From Treponema sp. (GTDB lineage: Bacteria > Spirochaetota > Spirochaetia > Treponematales > Treponemataceae): a stretch of 37,334 bases of DNA. The translations under genes and the position numbers were made by a program. Below the pieces are notes generated by a model. It was given only the letters and a program-made list of their open reading frames with translations, was not told the origin of the DNA and searched no databases. Shown here piece by piece: positions 24,336-32,868 of the stretch (within the stretch, counting starts at the first letter, position 1; the number at the start of each line of letters is the position of its first letter). The stretch covers positions 1 through 37,334 of the forward strand of contig JAFUFE010000086.1 of assembly GCA_017470085.1 (NCBI GenBank), in the 5' to 3' direction.

Positions 24336-25168
24336 TAACGGTAGGCATACTCCTTCATGTCGACGAGTTCATTAACCGTCGTACCGAATTTCCGCGCAAC
24401 AGTGTAGTCAGAAATACGCGCTACATTTCCTGATTCATCGTATCGGAGAATTTTGCGCGCCACCGTCCGATTTTCGCTGTCTACGGTTGTTACTTCGTTG
24501 AGGACATTTTCTTTTGAATAGCGGAAAATATCACGCACAACAACCTTTCCCACTGGCGAACGCGTGACAACGCTTTCAAGCATACCGGACGATGTATACA
24601 CATATTCAAATGCTTCGTCAATCATGCCACTTGCCGCGTACTGTATGCGCGTTGCCAACCGGCCGGTATCGTGATAGGTGTACACCGTTTTCCATACCAG
24701 TTCGCCATCCCCATTGTACGTCGTCTCATCAACTAATTGCTGTGCTGCGTTATATGTATAAATCGTACGGCTCTTGAGTGCCCCGTCAGCGCCATATTCA
24801 GACATATCGGTACGGTTGCCGTTCGCATTATACGTAATCGCATTGCGCCAGATAACCTGATTATCCGCATCAGATGCAGTCTGTGCTGTCAGTCGGTTGC
24901 CTGCATCGTATGTATTTACAATTTTATTGATAAGTGTGTCACGGGGGGTGAATTCAGATGATTCTGTCTCATAGCCCGCTGCGTTCATTGTGTGCGTTAT
25001 TTTCAATTCTGGTGTTCGGAAATAGTCGCCGAATTTTGATGTAATCACATATTCCGTAATCGTGTAGCTTCTAACGTTACCCTTAAGCGAAATATATGGA
25101 GAGACGTCAATCGCAAAAAGCAAACATCCACAACTTAAAACGGTGAATACCGCAATCAGTTTTTTCAT
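24332..25168 (-). CDS. Secreted protein with YD/Rhs-like repeats
   Basis: A 278-residue exported protein with signal peptide MKKLIAVFTVLSCGCLLFA; a Cys pair inside the signal makes lipidation possible but not clear. From about residue 80 onward the chain repeats a unit of roughly 20-24 residues of the form YDAGNRLTAQT, YNANGNRTDMSEYG, YNAAQQLVDETTYN, which resembles YD (Rhs) repeats that form beta-wraps in toxins and cell-wall proteins. No toxin domain follows. The best start is ATG 25168, preceded by GGAGG 5 nt upstream, rather than the frame's upstream codon at 25180. A strong promoter lies at 25191-25220. Confidence 0.82.
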   Translation of the reverse strand: MKKLIAVFTVLSCGCLLFAIDVSPYISLKGNVRSYTITEYVITSKFGDYFRTPELKITHTMNAAGYETESSEFTPRDTLINKIVNTYDAGNRLTAQTASDADNQVIWRNAITYNANGNRTDMSEYGADGALKSRTIYTYNAAQQLVDETTYNGDGELVWKTVYTYHDTGRLATRIQYAASGMIDEAFEYVYTSSGMLESVVTRSPVGKVVVRDIFRYSKENVLNEVTTVDSENRTVARKILRYDESGNVARISDYTVARKFGTTVNELVDMKEYAYRY

Positions 25169-25190
25169 GCCAACCTCCAAAAGTTCCTAT

Positions 25191-25220
25191 AGTATACCCG
25201 TAAACAGGATGCTTTGTCAA
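25191..25220 (-). promoter_or_regulatory. Strong sigma-70 promoter of the YD-repeat protein gene
   Basis: Consensus -35 TTGACA at 25220-25215, 18-bp spacer, -10 TATACT at 25196-25191, minus strand. The ribosome-binding site GGAGG follows within the short leader. Confidence 0.7.
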
Positions 25221-25306
25221 AATCATTTCTTCAGGCGTGCCCGCTAACATGATGCCGATAGCGTATGTTTATGCCACACTGCCAGTCGGCAATCAGGCTG
25301 CTCGCG

Positions 25307-25398
25307 TTAGCGATTGTAGTGGAAATCACTAAAGCGGCATAGGTCAATATGCCGCTTTAGTGATTGGAGCGGAAAGCGCGGCGGCGCAGATGCGCCGC
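25307..25398. repeat. Palindromic repeat element: 18-bp perfect inverted repeat inside two 23-bp direct repeats
   Basis: Arms 25324-25341 and 25348-25365 are perfect 18-bp inverted repeats (AATCACTAAAGCGGCATA) around GGTCAA. Two imperfect 23-bp direct repeats (25307-25329 and 25357-25379), 50 bp apart, overlap the arms; each reads TTAG-GATTG-AG-GGAAA with a few differences. Next to them GCGGCGCA-GA-TGCGCCGC forms a perfect 8-bp hairpin (25381-25398). The following run is A rather than T, so this is not a normal terminator. It looks like a small palindromic or MITE-like element. Confidence 0.75.
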
Positions 25399-25625
25399 AA
25401 CGCCCGAAAAAAAATACAGAGCATACAGTTTTTCTGCCGTATGAATCCATTCTTAAAAGTACAACAACGAATAAAACATCAGTTTCAAAAGTCGTTGTAT
25501 GAGTGACATGCGCTCGAAATTAAAAACCCAGCGCTATTCGAGCGTTTTTTAATGCTCCTATGAGCGTAGCCGTTTCCACCCACGCTGAACGCACGTTTTC
25601 CGCATCTTTCATGCAGTTCGCCACA

Positions 25626-25654
25626 TTGCAGTTTTTTGTGCAGAAAGCTATCAT
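25626..25654 (+). promoter_or_regulatory. Promoter of the UDG-like gene, apparently leaderless
   Basis: -35 TTGCAG (25626-25631), 17-bp spacer, -10 TATCAT (25649-25654). Seven bases separate the -10 from ATG 25662. Confidence 0.5.
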
Positions 25655-25661
25655 ACAGCAT

Positions 25662-26429
25662 ATGACAGAAAAACAATGGCAGTCGTTCGCCGTATTTCGG
25701 AAATCGTTCCGAAAAAAAGTTACGGAATGGAATAGCCATGCGCCACGCCTGATACCGCTCGCCGCTGCCGCAGCAGAAAAAGATACCCCCCCGTATCCAC
25801 TGAAAACCGCCGTCGTCTATAACCGCGCGCTTGACGACGTTACGCCATCGGATGACATTCGCTATTTTATCATTGGAGACAATCCGGGAAAAGACGAACA
25901 GCGCGCCCAGAATAATCGTTATCTAGTCGGCGCAAGCGGAAAACTCGGCGAGCGATTTTTTCGGCTAACGCCAGAACTTTGCGCGGATTTTCGCAAAAAT
26001 ACGGTCATCTTAAACAAAACGCCCGTCCATACGGCAAAAACAAAACATCTTGCCGCGCTTTCGCGCCATGACACAGAGATTGCACAGCTCATCACGGACA
26101 GTCAAATTTGGATGGCGCAACAAACCGCGCTCTTGCATCAGGCATTTGTGGCGCACGCTGCGCCAAACGATCATATTCCGGAACTGTGGCTTGTTGGCTA
26201 CGCGGAACTCCGGCATACCGGCATCTGTGTGCCGTATCGAGACGCACTGCGGTCTGCATATGCGGAAAAGTCCGCTGCATGGGAACACGTATTTGTCTAT
26301 CAACATTTTTCGATGAATCGCTTTACGATTGACTTAAACGAATGGCGCCGGCACCACCCCGATGCAGACAGCATCACGGCGCTCGCAGAGATAGGCGTGT
26401 TTCATCGGAAAGATATTTTCGGCGCGTAA
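25662..26429 (+). CDS. Protein resembling the uracil-DNA glycosylase superfamily, function unknown
   Basis: A 255-residue soluble protein. The phrase YFIIGDNPGKDEQ resembles motif 1 of uracil-DNA glycosylases (G-x-D-P-G), and WLVGYAEL and the late HVFVYQHFSMNRF stand where the later family motifs occur. The normal catalytic signatures are only partly recognisable, so a glycosylase activity is a suggestion. I start at ATG 25662 because a -10 box with 7-nt spacing precedes it; an in-frame ATG at 25560 is possible. It converges on oppF across 141 bp without a visible terminator. Confidence 0.6.
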   Translation: MTEKQWQSFAVFRKSFRKKVTEWNSHAPRLIPLAAAAAEKDTPPYPLKTAVVYNRALDDVTPSDDIRYFIIGDNPGKDEQRAQNNRYLVGASGKLGERFFRLTPELCADFRKNTVILNKTPVHTAKTKHLAALSRHDTEIAQLITDSQIWMAQQTALLHQAFVAHAAPNDHIPELWLVGYAELRHTGICVPYRDALRSAYAEKSAAWEHVFVYQHFSMNRFTIDLNEWRRHHPDADSITALAEIGVFHRKDIFGA

Positions 26430-26570
26430 AGTGCCGAACGTGCCGCGGAAAGCAGCCGTCACCGTTGACACGTCGGCATTGCCGCCAACATATCGGTATG
26501 GCAGTACATTATAACGCCACGAGCCTATATCACTGGTATGTCACTGTATTTTTGCCGTATAGCAGCGCGC

Positions 26571-27575
26571 TCACGTTTCTTTGCCCGCGTACAGAAAACA
26601 CGCCACCGTGTGCCCTTTTTCAATTTCTACAAACGGTGGCTGCTGTTCGAGACAAACAGTCATGCGATGCGGACAACGGTCGTAAAAATTACATCCGGGA
26701 CGCTGACAGTTTGGAGCTGGCACATCGCCCGATAAAATAATGCGTTTTCGTTCTCGCTCAATATTTGGGTCAGGAATTGGCGCCGCAGACAGGAGCGCTT
26801 TTGTGTACGGATGTAGCGGTTTTGTATATAATTCATGGTAACCGCTCGTTTCCACTATTTTTCCTAAATACATGACGGCAATGCGATCAGAAATATATTT
26901 TATGACCGCCAGATCGTGCGCAATAAACAGATACGAAAGCCCGAACTCTCTCTGTATGTCTTTGAAAAGGTTCAGTATCTGCGCCTGTATGGAAACATCA
27001 AGCGCACTCACCGGTTCATCCGCCAGAATCAAACGTGGCTGCAACGCGAGTGCACGCGCAATTCCGATGCGTTGCCGCTGTCCGCCAGAAAACTCGTGTG
27101 GATAGCGGTGTTTGAAAAATCGCGAAAGCCCCACCAGTTCCATAAGGTGTTCAACCCGTTTATTTATTTCTGCGTTAGACAGCTGTATGATACCGCGTTT
27201 ACGGTAAATCAAAAGCGGCTCCGAAATAATCTGCGCCGTCGTCATGCGCGGGTCAAGCGATGAATACGGATCTTGAAATACCATCTGCATGTCACGTCGC
27301 GCAGCAAACAGTTCCCGTTTTTTCATCGTCACTAAATTCTTGCCGTCAAGCACAACACGTCCCGCCGTTGGTCTATACAGCTGCGCGACTGCGCGCGTAA
27401 CGGTTGACTTTCCGCATCCTGATTCTCCCACCAGCCCGAGTGTTTCCCCTTTTTCAAGCGAAAAACTGATGTCGTCAACCGCATAGATATAGTGCTTTTT
27501 TTTGTGAAACAATCCTTCCTGCCCAACCAAAAAATGCATCTTTAAATTATGTACTTCCAACAGTTTTTCAGTCAT
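26571..27575 (-). CDS. oppF: Oligopeptide ABC transporter ATP-binding protein OppF
   Basis: One of the two ATPases of the oligopeptide permease; it drives peptide uptake from the cytoplasmic side. The 334 residues show Walker A GESGCGKST, signature SGGQRQRIGIARAL, Walker B LILADEP and an oligopeptide C-terminal domain with CNFYDRCP. It is the last gene of the operon. Its ATG overlaps the end of oppD by 8 nt, with TAGGAG inside oppD as ribosome-binding site. Confidence 0.95.
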   Translation of the reverse strand: MTEKLLEVHNLKMHFLVGQEGLFHKKKHYIYAVDDISFSLEKGETLGLVGESGCGKSTVTRAVAQLYRPTAGRVVLDGKNLVTMKKRELFAARRDMQMVFQDPYSSLDPRMTTAQIISEPLLIYRKRGIIQLSNAEINKRVEHLMELVGLSRFFKHRYPHEFSGGQRQRIGIARALALQPRLILADEPVSALDVSIQAQILNLFKDIQREFGLSYLFIAHDLAVIKYISDRIAVMYLGKIVETSGYHELYTKPLHPYTKALLSAAPIPDPNIERERKRIILSGDVPAPNCQRPGCNFYDRCPHRMTVCLEQQPPFVEIEKGHTVACFLYAGKET

Positions 27576-28575
27576 CGCGGGCTCCTACCAGTGCGCTTTC
27601 ATCTGCATACAACCAACATGCAGTCGAATGCCCACCGTCAAAATCGACTGTTGGCGGGTACTTCTTTTTGCAGATTTCTCTACATTCGCCGCATCGCGGA
27701 TAAAACGGACAGCAGTCAGGTAGATCGATTACATTCGGTGGCTGTCCCGGGATTGAAAAAAGTCGCTCTTCGGCATCGCGATCAAGGCGCGGCACGGATT
27801 GTATCAAACCTTTTGTGTACGGATGCTTTGTTTCATAAAAAATTTGTTCGGTCGTGCCGTGTTCAACAATGCGCCCAGCATACATAACGTTTATTGTGTC
27901 GCACATGTCCGCCACCACGCCAAGCGAATGCGTAATCATAATGACTGCCGTGCCGAGCCGTTTGGTTAAATCCTGCATAAGCTCAATAATCTGTGCCTGT
28001 ATCGTCACGTCGAGCGCACTCGTCGGTTCATCCGCAATCAAAATATCAGGATTACAGGAAAGCGCCATTGCTATCATCACACGCTGTCGCATGCCGCCAG
28101 AAAATTGGTGTGGATATTCATCGATGCGTTTTTCAGGTGCTGGAATACCCGCAAGCTTCAACATTTCAACTGCGCGCAGATACGCTTCTTTCTTTTTAAG
28201 TTTTTGATGCAGCATGAGCGTCTCTATCATCTGCGTAGAAACTTTCAGGAACGGATTTAAACTTGAAAGCGGATCCTGAAAAATCATCGCAATGCGGTTT
28301 CCCCGGATTTCACGCAGACGAGATGCGCGCGCTTTTAAAATATCTTCGCCGTTGAAAAGTACCGACCCGCCTTCGATTTTTCCGGGCGGAGATTGTACCA
28401 AATCGATAATAGAAAGATTGGTAACGCTTTTACCGGAACCTGATTCGCCTACGATGCCAAGCGTTTCACCTTTATGGACATCAAAACTGATACCGTCAAC
28501 TGCTTTTACCACGCCGGCATCAGTATAAAAATACGTGCGGAGATTTTTTACCTGCAAAATAACTTCATCTGTCAT
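27568..28575 (-). CDS. oppD: Oligopeptide ABC transporter ATP-binding protein OppD
   Basis: Second ATPase of the permease, forming a heterodimer with OppF. The 335-residue chain has Walker A GESGSGKS, signature FSGGMRQRVMIAMAL, Walker B LIADEPTSALD and a C-terminal Cys cluster CPFYPRCGECREICKKKYP typical of Opp/Dpp ATPases, which can bind a [4Fe-4S] cluster in some homologues. AGGAA lies 7 nt upstream of ATG 28575. It starts 11 nt after oppC. Confidence 0.95.
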   Translation of the reverse strand: MTDEVILQVKNLRTYFYTDAGVVKAVDGISFDVHKGETLGIVGESGSGKSVTNLSIIDLVQSPPGKIEGGSVLFNGEDILKARASRLREIRGNRIAMIFQDPLSSLNPFLKVSTQMIETLMLHQKLKKKEAYLRAVEMLKLAGIPAPEKRIDEYPHQFSGGMRQRVMIAMALSCNPDILIADEPTSALDVTIQAQIIELMQDLTKRLGTAVIMITHSLGVVADMCDTINVMYAGRIVEHGTTEQIFYETKHPYTKGLIQSVPRLDRDAEERLFSIPGQPPNVIDLPDCCPFYPRCGECREICKKKYPPTVDFDGGHSTACWLYADESALVGARDD

Positions 28576-28586
28576 GCGTATTCCTG

Positions 28587-29651
28587 CTATAACCTGTTTT
28601 TACTCTGCGGATCAAAAGCATCGCGAATACCGTCACCTAAAAAATTCATAGCAAATAAAAAGATGGTCATTGTCACCGCCGGTACAATCAAAACCCACGG
28701 ATACAGTTCCATGCCCGGTACACCCTCAGAAATCAGTGACCCCCAAGAGGCAAGCGGCGCCGACACGCCAAGCCCTAAAAACGACAAAAAACTTTCTGAC
28801 ATGATGAATGAAGGAATGGAAAGCGTAGCATATGCGATAATGATTCCCGTCGTGTTTGGAATGAGATGGCGCACAATGATATGCCATGCACTTGCACCCA
28901 TCGTACGCGCAGCAAGCACATATTCAGAATTCCTCAAGCTGATAACCTGCCCGCGCACCACGCGTGCTATAGTAAGCCAAGATACAAGCGCAATCGCGAT
29001 AAACAGTATGGCTACGTTTTTGCCGACAATCGCCATCATAATAATGACGACGAGCATATACGGCAGTCCGTACATAATATCTACAAAGCGCATCAAAAGC
29101 ATATCCGTATGTCCGCCGATATATCCTGCAATCGCACCGACTAATATGCCGATGATGAGCGCCGTGATGGTACCGATAAGTCCAATCAACATGGAAATAC
29201 GCCCGCCGTAAATTGTACGCGAAAGCATGTCGCGCCCCAATGCGTCCGTTCCTAAAAAATAACGTCGTTGCTGAACGCTATCCGCCGCATTCATTTCTGT
29301 TATTCGCGCTATTTCTTCATGCTCGCGTTCGGTATATTCACTGCGGCCTTCTTGGCGCATGACACGTGCAATATATGCCGTTCGTGCAGCAAGCTGCACT
29401 TCTCCGGCCGTCTTTAGCGACGGCGGCAAATTCGCATGTGCAATTACCTGTTCATAATACGGATACAGCGGCACTAGCGGTGCAAAAATCGAAACGAGCG
29501 CATAGAGTATGACAACCCACAAAGAAATAAATGCCATACGGTTTTTACGAAATCGTTTCCACGCATCGGCAGTCAGCGATGAGCTTTTCATTTCTTGATT
29601 GAATTCGTTCGCGTTTTTTGGTATCGATTCCATCTCTGTATTATCTGTCAA
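28587..29651 (-). CDS. oppC: Oligopeptide ABC transporter permease OppC
   Basis: Inner-membrane permease of the oligopeptide importer with a long N-terminal tail, a first helix (FISLWVVILYALVSIFAPLVPLY), a periplasmic loop of about 120 residues and a BPD transport domain (GGRISMLIGLIGTITALIIG). The EAA-type loop contains EYVLAARTMGASAWHIIVRH. The frame is open to ATG 29672, but GAGGAG (29664-29659) lies 7 nt before TTG 29651, so I place the start there (354 residues). The motifs match OppC/DppC. Confidence 0.92.
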   Translation of the reverse strand: MTDNTEMESIPKNANEFNQEMKSSSLTADAWKRFRKNRMAFISLWVVILYALVSIFAPLVPLYPYYEQVIAHANLPPSLKTAGEVQLAARTAYIARVMRQEGRSEYTEREHEEIARITEMNAADSVQQRRYFLGTDALGRDMLSRTIYGGRISMLIGLIGTITALIIGILVGAIAGYIGGHTDMLLMRFVDIMYGLPYMLVVIIMMAIVGKNVAILFIAIALVSWLTIARVVRGQVISLRNSEYVLAARTMGASAWHIIVRHLIPNTTGIIIAYATLSIPSFIMSESFLSFLGLGVSAPLASWGSLISEGVPGMELYPWVLIVPAVTMTIFLFAMNFLGDGIRDAFDPQSKNRL

Positions 29652-29754
29652 ATCAGTACTCCTCAAAATCATCGCGATTATATGTTCATGCCAAAAAAAT
29701 CATTGCACAATAAAAATCATCCTCTACAGTTTGTACTTCAGCGCATGCCGTTCT

Positions 29755-30702
29755 TTATGACTCATCCTGTGCAGATACATACGACACGCGCGGATCAAGC
29801 AGTCCGTACAGAATATCAACAACAAGGTTCATAACCACGAGAATAGCCGAATACACAATGACCGTTCCCATGATGAGCGTATAATCGCGGTTGAGCGCGG
29901 ACTTAACAAAAAAATTACCGATGCCCGGCACCAAAAAAATCTGTTCAATTACCACAGAGCCCGTCACGATGCCGGCAAACGCCGGTCCCAAATAGCTGAC
30001 CACCGGCAGCAGCGCACCTTTTAAAACGTGCTTCACCATGATGACCGAATCGCGTAATCCTTTTGCCCGCGCCGTCCGAATATAATCAGAGCGTAGTGTT
30101 TCTACAACGCTTGCGCGCGTTAGCCGAGTAATGGACGCAAAATACGGTAGTCCGAGCGTCAGCGCCGGCATAATAACGGTGCGCCACCCTTCGCGGTCGG
30201 TAATCCACCCTGATGTCGGCAACCATTTGAGTTTCATAGCGAATACCAACACTGCAACCGGTCCGACAACAAAAAGCGGAACGGCGAGCGCTAAACTTGC
30301 AAACGACATTCCCGCATAGTCAAAGACGCTGTTCTGTTTCAGCGCTGATGTCATGCCAATCGCTACGCCAAAAACAAACGCAATCGCCAGTGAAATAACT
30401 CCGAGCAACAGTGAATGCGGCATACTCACTGCAATAAGTTCGTTGACCGTGTAGTCCTTATTTTTGAAGGACGGCCCCAAGTCGCCGCGCAAAATATCGC
30501 CCAGATAGCGGAGATATTGTTTGGGAAGCGGTTCGTCCATGTGATATTTACGGAGCAGGTTTTCCATGATTTCAGGCGTCACTTTTTTTTCGCTGGAAAA
30601 CGGTCCGCCCGGTGCAAGACGAATCATAAAAAAACTCAATGTGATGATAACGAACAGGGTTGGAATTAATCCTGCTATGCGTTTGATAATGTATTTTCTC
30701 AT
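29755..30702 (-). CDS. oppB: Oligopeptide ABC transporter permease OppB
   Basis: Inner-membrane permease pairing with OppC. The 315 residues start with MRKYIIKRIAGLIPTLFVIITLSFF (signature of the OppB/DppB family), followed by a periplasmic loop and a BPD domain with EAA loop YIRTARAKGLRDSVIMVKHV. It lies 97 bp downstream of oppA across a strong hairpin and 82 bp or so upstream of oppC. The ribosome-binding site is weak. Confidence 0.94.
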   Translation of the reverse strand: MRKYIIKRIAGLIPTLFVIITLSFFMIRLAPGGPFSSEKKVTPEIMENLLRKYHMDEPLPKQYLRYLGDILRGDLGPSFKNKDYTVNELIAVSMPHSLLLGVISLAIAFVFGVAIGMTSALKQNSVFDYAGMSFASLALAVPLFVVGPVAVLVFAMKLKWLPTSGWITDREGWRTVIMPALTLGLPYFASITRLTRASVVETLRSDYIRTARAKGLRDSVIMVKHVLKGALLPVVSYLGPAFAGIVTGSVVIEQIFLVPGIGNFFVKSALNRDYTLIMGTVIVYSAILVVMNLVVDILYGLLDPRVSYVSAQDES

Positions 30703-30762
30703 TGCAGTTCCACAAAAACAGCAGGAGCGGCTACTTATTCTTAAAACAGCAGGGCGAACTGG

Positions 30763-30793
30763 ATTCTGCCACGCCCATCGGGCGCAGCAGAAT
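30763..30793 (-). terminator. Hairpin between oppA and oppB, likely mRNA stabiliser or partial terminator
   Basis: ATTCTGC (30763-30769) with GCAGAAT (30787-30793) and CGCCC (30772-30776) with GGGCG (30780-30784) form a stem with one 2x2 internal mismatch and a three-base loop. Such a hairpin behind a binding-protein gene normally lets more OppA than permease be made. Confidence 0.7.
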
Positions 30794-30799
30794 GCGATG

Positions 30800-32365
30800 C
30801 TATTTTCGTTTCATGCCGACGTACGGATGGATGCTCAACGTGTTCGGATACCAGCCTTCCCATTTTTCCAAATCAATCATGCACTGGCTCACGTAAATGT
30901 ACAGCGGGATGACGGCGATTTCATCGTGCACGGCGATTGTTTCCGCTTCACGCAGAACAGCCATGCGTTCAGCGCCGTTTGGCATGGTAGCAGCGCGGTC
31001 GAGCAACGCGTCAACGCGTGCGTTTGAATAACGCCCATCGTTGTTGCCGCTTTCGGTACGGAATAAATCAAGGAAGTTCGACGGATCCTGATAGTCACCA
31101 ACCCAGCCCGCACGGGCAATTTCAAAGTCATTGCGCTGCCGCTGATCAAGGAATGACGCCCATTCCAGATTTTGCAGCTCAACGTCAATATTCAGATTCG
31201 TCTTCCACTGCTGCTGTACCCATTCAGCGATGCGTTTATGGCTTTCAAGTGTGTTGTAAATAATCGTCATCGTCGGAAATCCCTGCCCGTCAGGATAACC
31301 GGCTTCTGCAAGCAGCGCTTTGGCGCGTTCCACATCGAAGCCCAGCCCGTCTGCCGGTGTATATCCTGCCATCTCCGGCACAAAAGCACCTGTCGGCAGC
31401 TCACCACCGCGCGTTACGTTTTCCACGAGTTCCATGCGGTTTACAGAAAGCGCCAACGCCAGCCGCACCCGCACGTCGGAGAGCGTGGGGTTATTATGAT
31501 TGAGCACGTAATAATACGAGCTTAAATACGGTGCCGGATGGAATCGCGGATCGAGCTTGATTTCATCCAATAAATCAAGCGGCACCACGTCTATAAAATC
31601 AATCTCACCGTTCCGAAAACGATTATATGCAGTGAGCATATTTTCAATCGGCAGGAATGTAATGCGGTCGATGAATACGGTGTCCCGATTCCAGTAGGTT
31701 TCACTTTTAACAACACGGATGTGTTTTTGCGGCGTCCATTCGCTCAACACGAACGGACCATTACCAACAAAATTCTGGGGACGCGTCCAGTTGGTGCCAT
31801 ATTTTTTCATAACATCCAACGGCAACGGCGAAAACGAGTAGTGCGCCATCATGTCGATTGCATAGGGAATCGGGCCAACGAGCGTTACTTCAAGTGTATA
31901 GTCGTCTATCGCGCGGACGCCGACGCTTTCCCGCGGAGCGGCTCCTTCATGATACTCTTTTGCACCGGCGATAACTGATGCAGGCATGTATGCGTAGGTG
32001 GCCGCAGTATCACGTGACATATAATACAGCCACGAATCGACGAATGTTTTCGCGGTTATCGGCGTGCCATCGCTCCACTGGGCATTTTCACGGAGATAGA
32101 ACGTCACTACGTTGCCGTTCTGCTCCCAGCGCTCTGCAACTCCCGGAACTGCGCGGCTTGTTTTCGGGTCATACGCAACTAATCCCTCAAAAAGCGCCAT
32201 GAACAAGCGATGTTCGGGAACGCCTTCAATTTGAGACGGATCGAGCGACTGCGGTTCAGCTCCGTTGCCGATGACGTATTCTATGCCGGTAAAGGTATCG
32301 CGGTTTCCACAACCGACTGCAAAAATTGTCATCGCAGTTAGTGCGGCAACAATCATTTTTTTCAT
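30800..32365 (-). CDS. oppA: Oligopeptide-binding lipoprotein OppA
   Basis: Solute-binding component of the permease, anchored in the periplasm. The 521-residue chain has lipoprotein signal MKKMIVAALTAMTIFAVGC with Cys19, then a type II binding-protein fold (SBP family 5): AEPQSLDPSQIEG, WSDGTPITAKTFVDSW and VRLALALSVNRMELV are diagnostic. The start ATG 32365 has GAGGAGGAG upstream; longer open frame to 32431 ignored. It is first in the operon, followed by a hairpin and oppB. Confidence 0.95.
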   Translation of the reverse strand: MKKMIVAALTAMTIFAVGCGNRDTFTGIEYVIGNGAEPQSLDPSQIEGVPEHRLFMALFEGLVAYDPKTSRAVPGVAERWEQNGNVVTFYLRENAQWSDGTPITAKTFVDSWLYYMSRDTAATYAYMPASVIAGAKEYHEGAAPRESVGVRAIDDYTLEVTLVGPIPYAIDMMAHYSFSPLPLDVMKKYGTNWTRPQNFVGNGPFVLSEWTPQKHIRVVKSETYWNRDTVFIDRITFLPIENMLTAYNRFRNGEIDFIDVVPLDLLDEIKLDPRFHPAPYLSSYYYVLNHNNPTLSDVRVRLALALSVNRMELVENVTRGGELPTGAFVPEMAGYTPADGLGFDVERAKALLAEAGYPDGQGFPTMTIIYNTLESHKRIAEWVQQQWKTNLNIDVELQNLEWASFLDQRQRNDFEIARAGWVGDYQDPSNFLDLFRTESGNNDGRYSNARVDALLDRAATMPNGAERMAVLREAETIAVHDEIAVIPLYIYVSQCMIDLEKWEGWYPNTLSIHPYVGMKRK

Positions 32366-32385
32366 AAAATTTCTCCTCCTCAAAA

Positions 32386-32406
32386 GCCCGATATTTATTT
32401 TCGGGC
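32386..32406 (-). promoter_or_regulatory. Leader hairpin upstream of oppA
   Basis: In the oppA leader GCCCGA and TCGGGC form a perfect 6-bp stem with a 9-base A/T loop, followed by TTTT and then the GAGGAGGAG ribosome-binding site. It resembles a weak terminator placed before oppA and could attenuate expression. Confidence 0.4.
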
Positions 32407-32868
32407 AGCATATAGTACATTGCAACTGCACCCATTAACGGTACAGTACTACACACAACATTATGACGCATCACGCTGCCGTATGGAGCAGACACCTGCA
32501 CCAAAACACGGCGTGCTCGATGTATGGCGCTGTAATCTATCTTCGTTTCGTTTTTCTTTCAGAAACTACCGGCTGCTTTACAGCAGAACGATAGGCACTT
32601 TCCTGCCGCCACCCGTGGGAATATGTCAGTGTATTCGACAGACCGGCCGGGAACGGCAAAAATGAACGCACCCCGACGCAGCGTATTCGGAATATCGTTC
32701 GTTCGCATAAAGTATCACAGTCGGGTACATCCCCTTATGTCGACGCACGCGTCGGGATTTACGCTAGTCGTTCAGACTGACCTGACAGCCGCCAGCCTGA
32801 TAGCTGTCAGACGGGCGATAGACAGAGCGACTATGAGGGAGCGGCGCGTAAAATAATCCCTTTACCGT
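32407..32868. other. Gene-free stretch upstream of oppA, with one inverted repeat
   Basis: Part of the gene-free interval 32366-33129. Short frames (up to 81 codons) lack ribosome-binding sites and family sequence. CTGACAGC (32782-32789) and GCTGTCAG (32803-32810) form a perfect 8-bp hairpin with a 13-base loop. The oppA promoter must be here or just upstream of 32407, but no convincing -35/-10 pair was seen. Confidence 0.5.

Noticed and set aside
25381-25398. GC-rich hairpin followed by eight A as an intrinsic terminator
   Set aside because: On the plus strand the hairpin is followed by A, not T; on the minus strand the T-run precedes the hairpin.
32420-32856. Two overlapping short open frames upstream of oppA
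   Set aside because: No ribosome-binding sites or recognisable protein features, and they span the inverted repeat and gene-free region.
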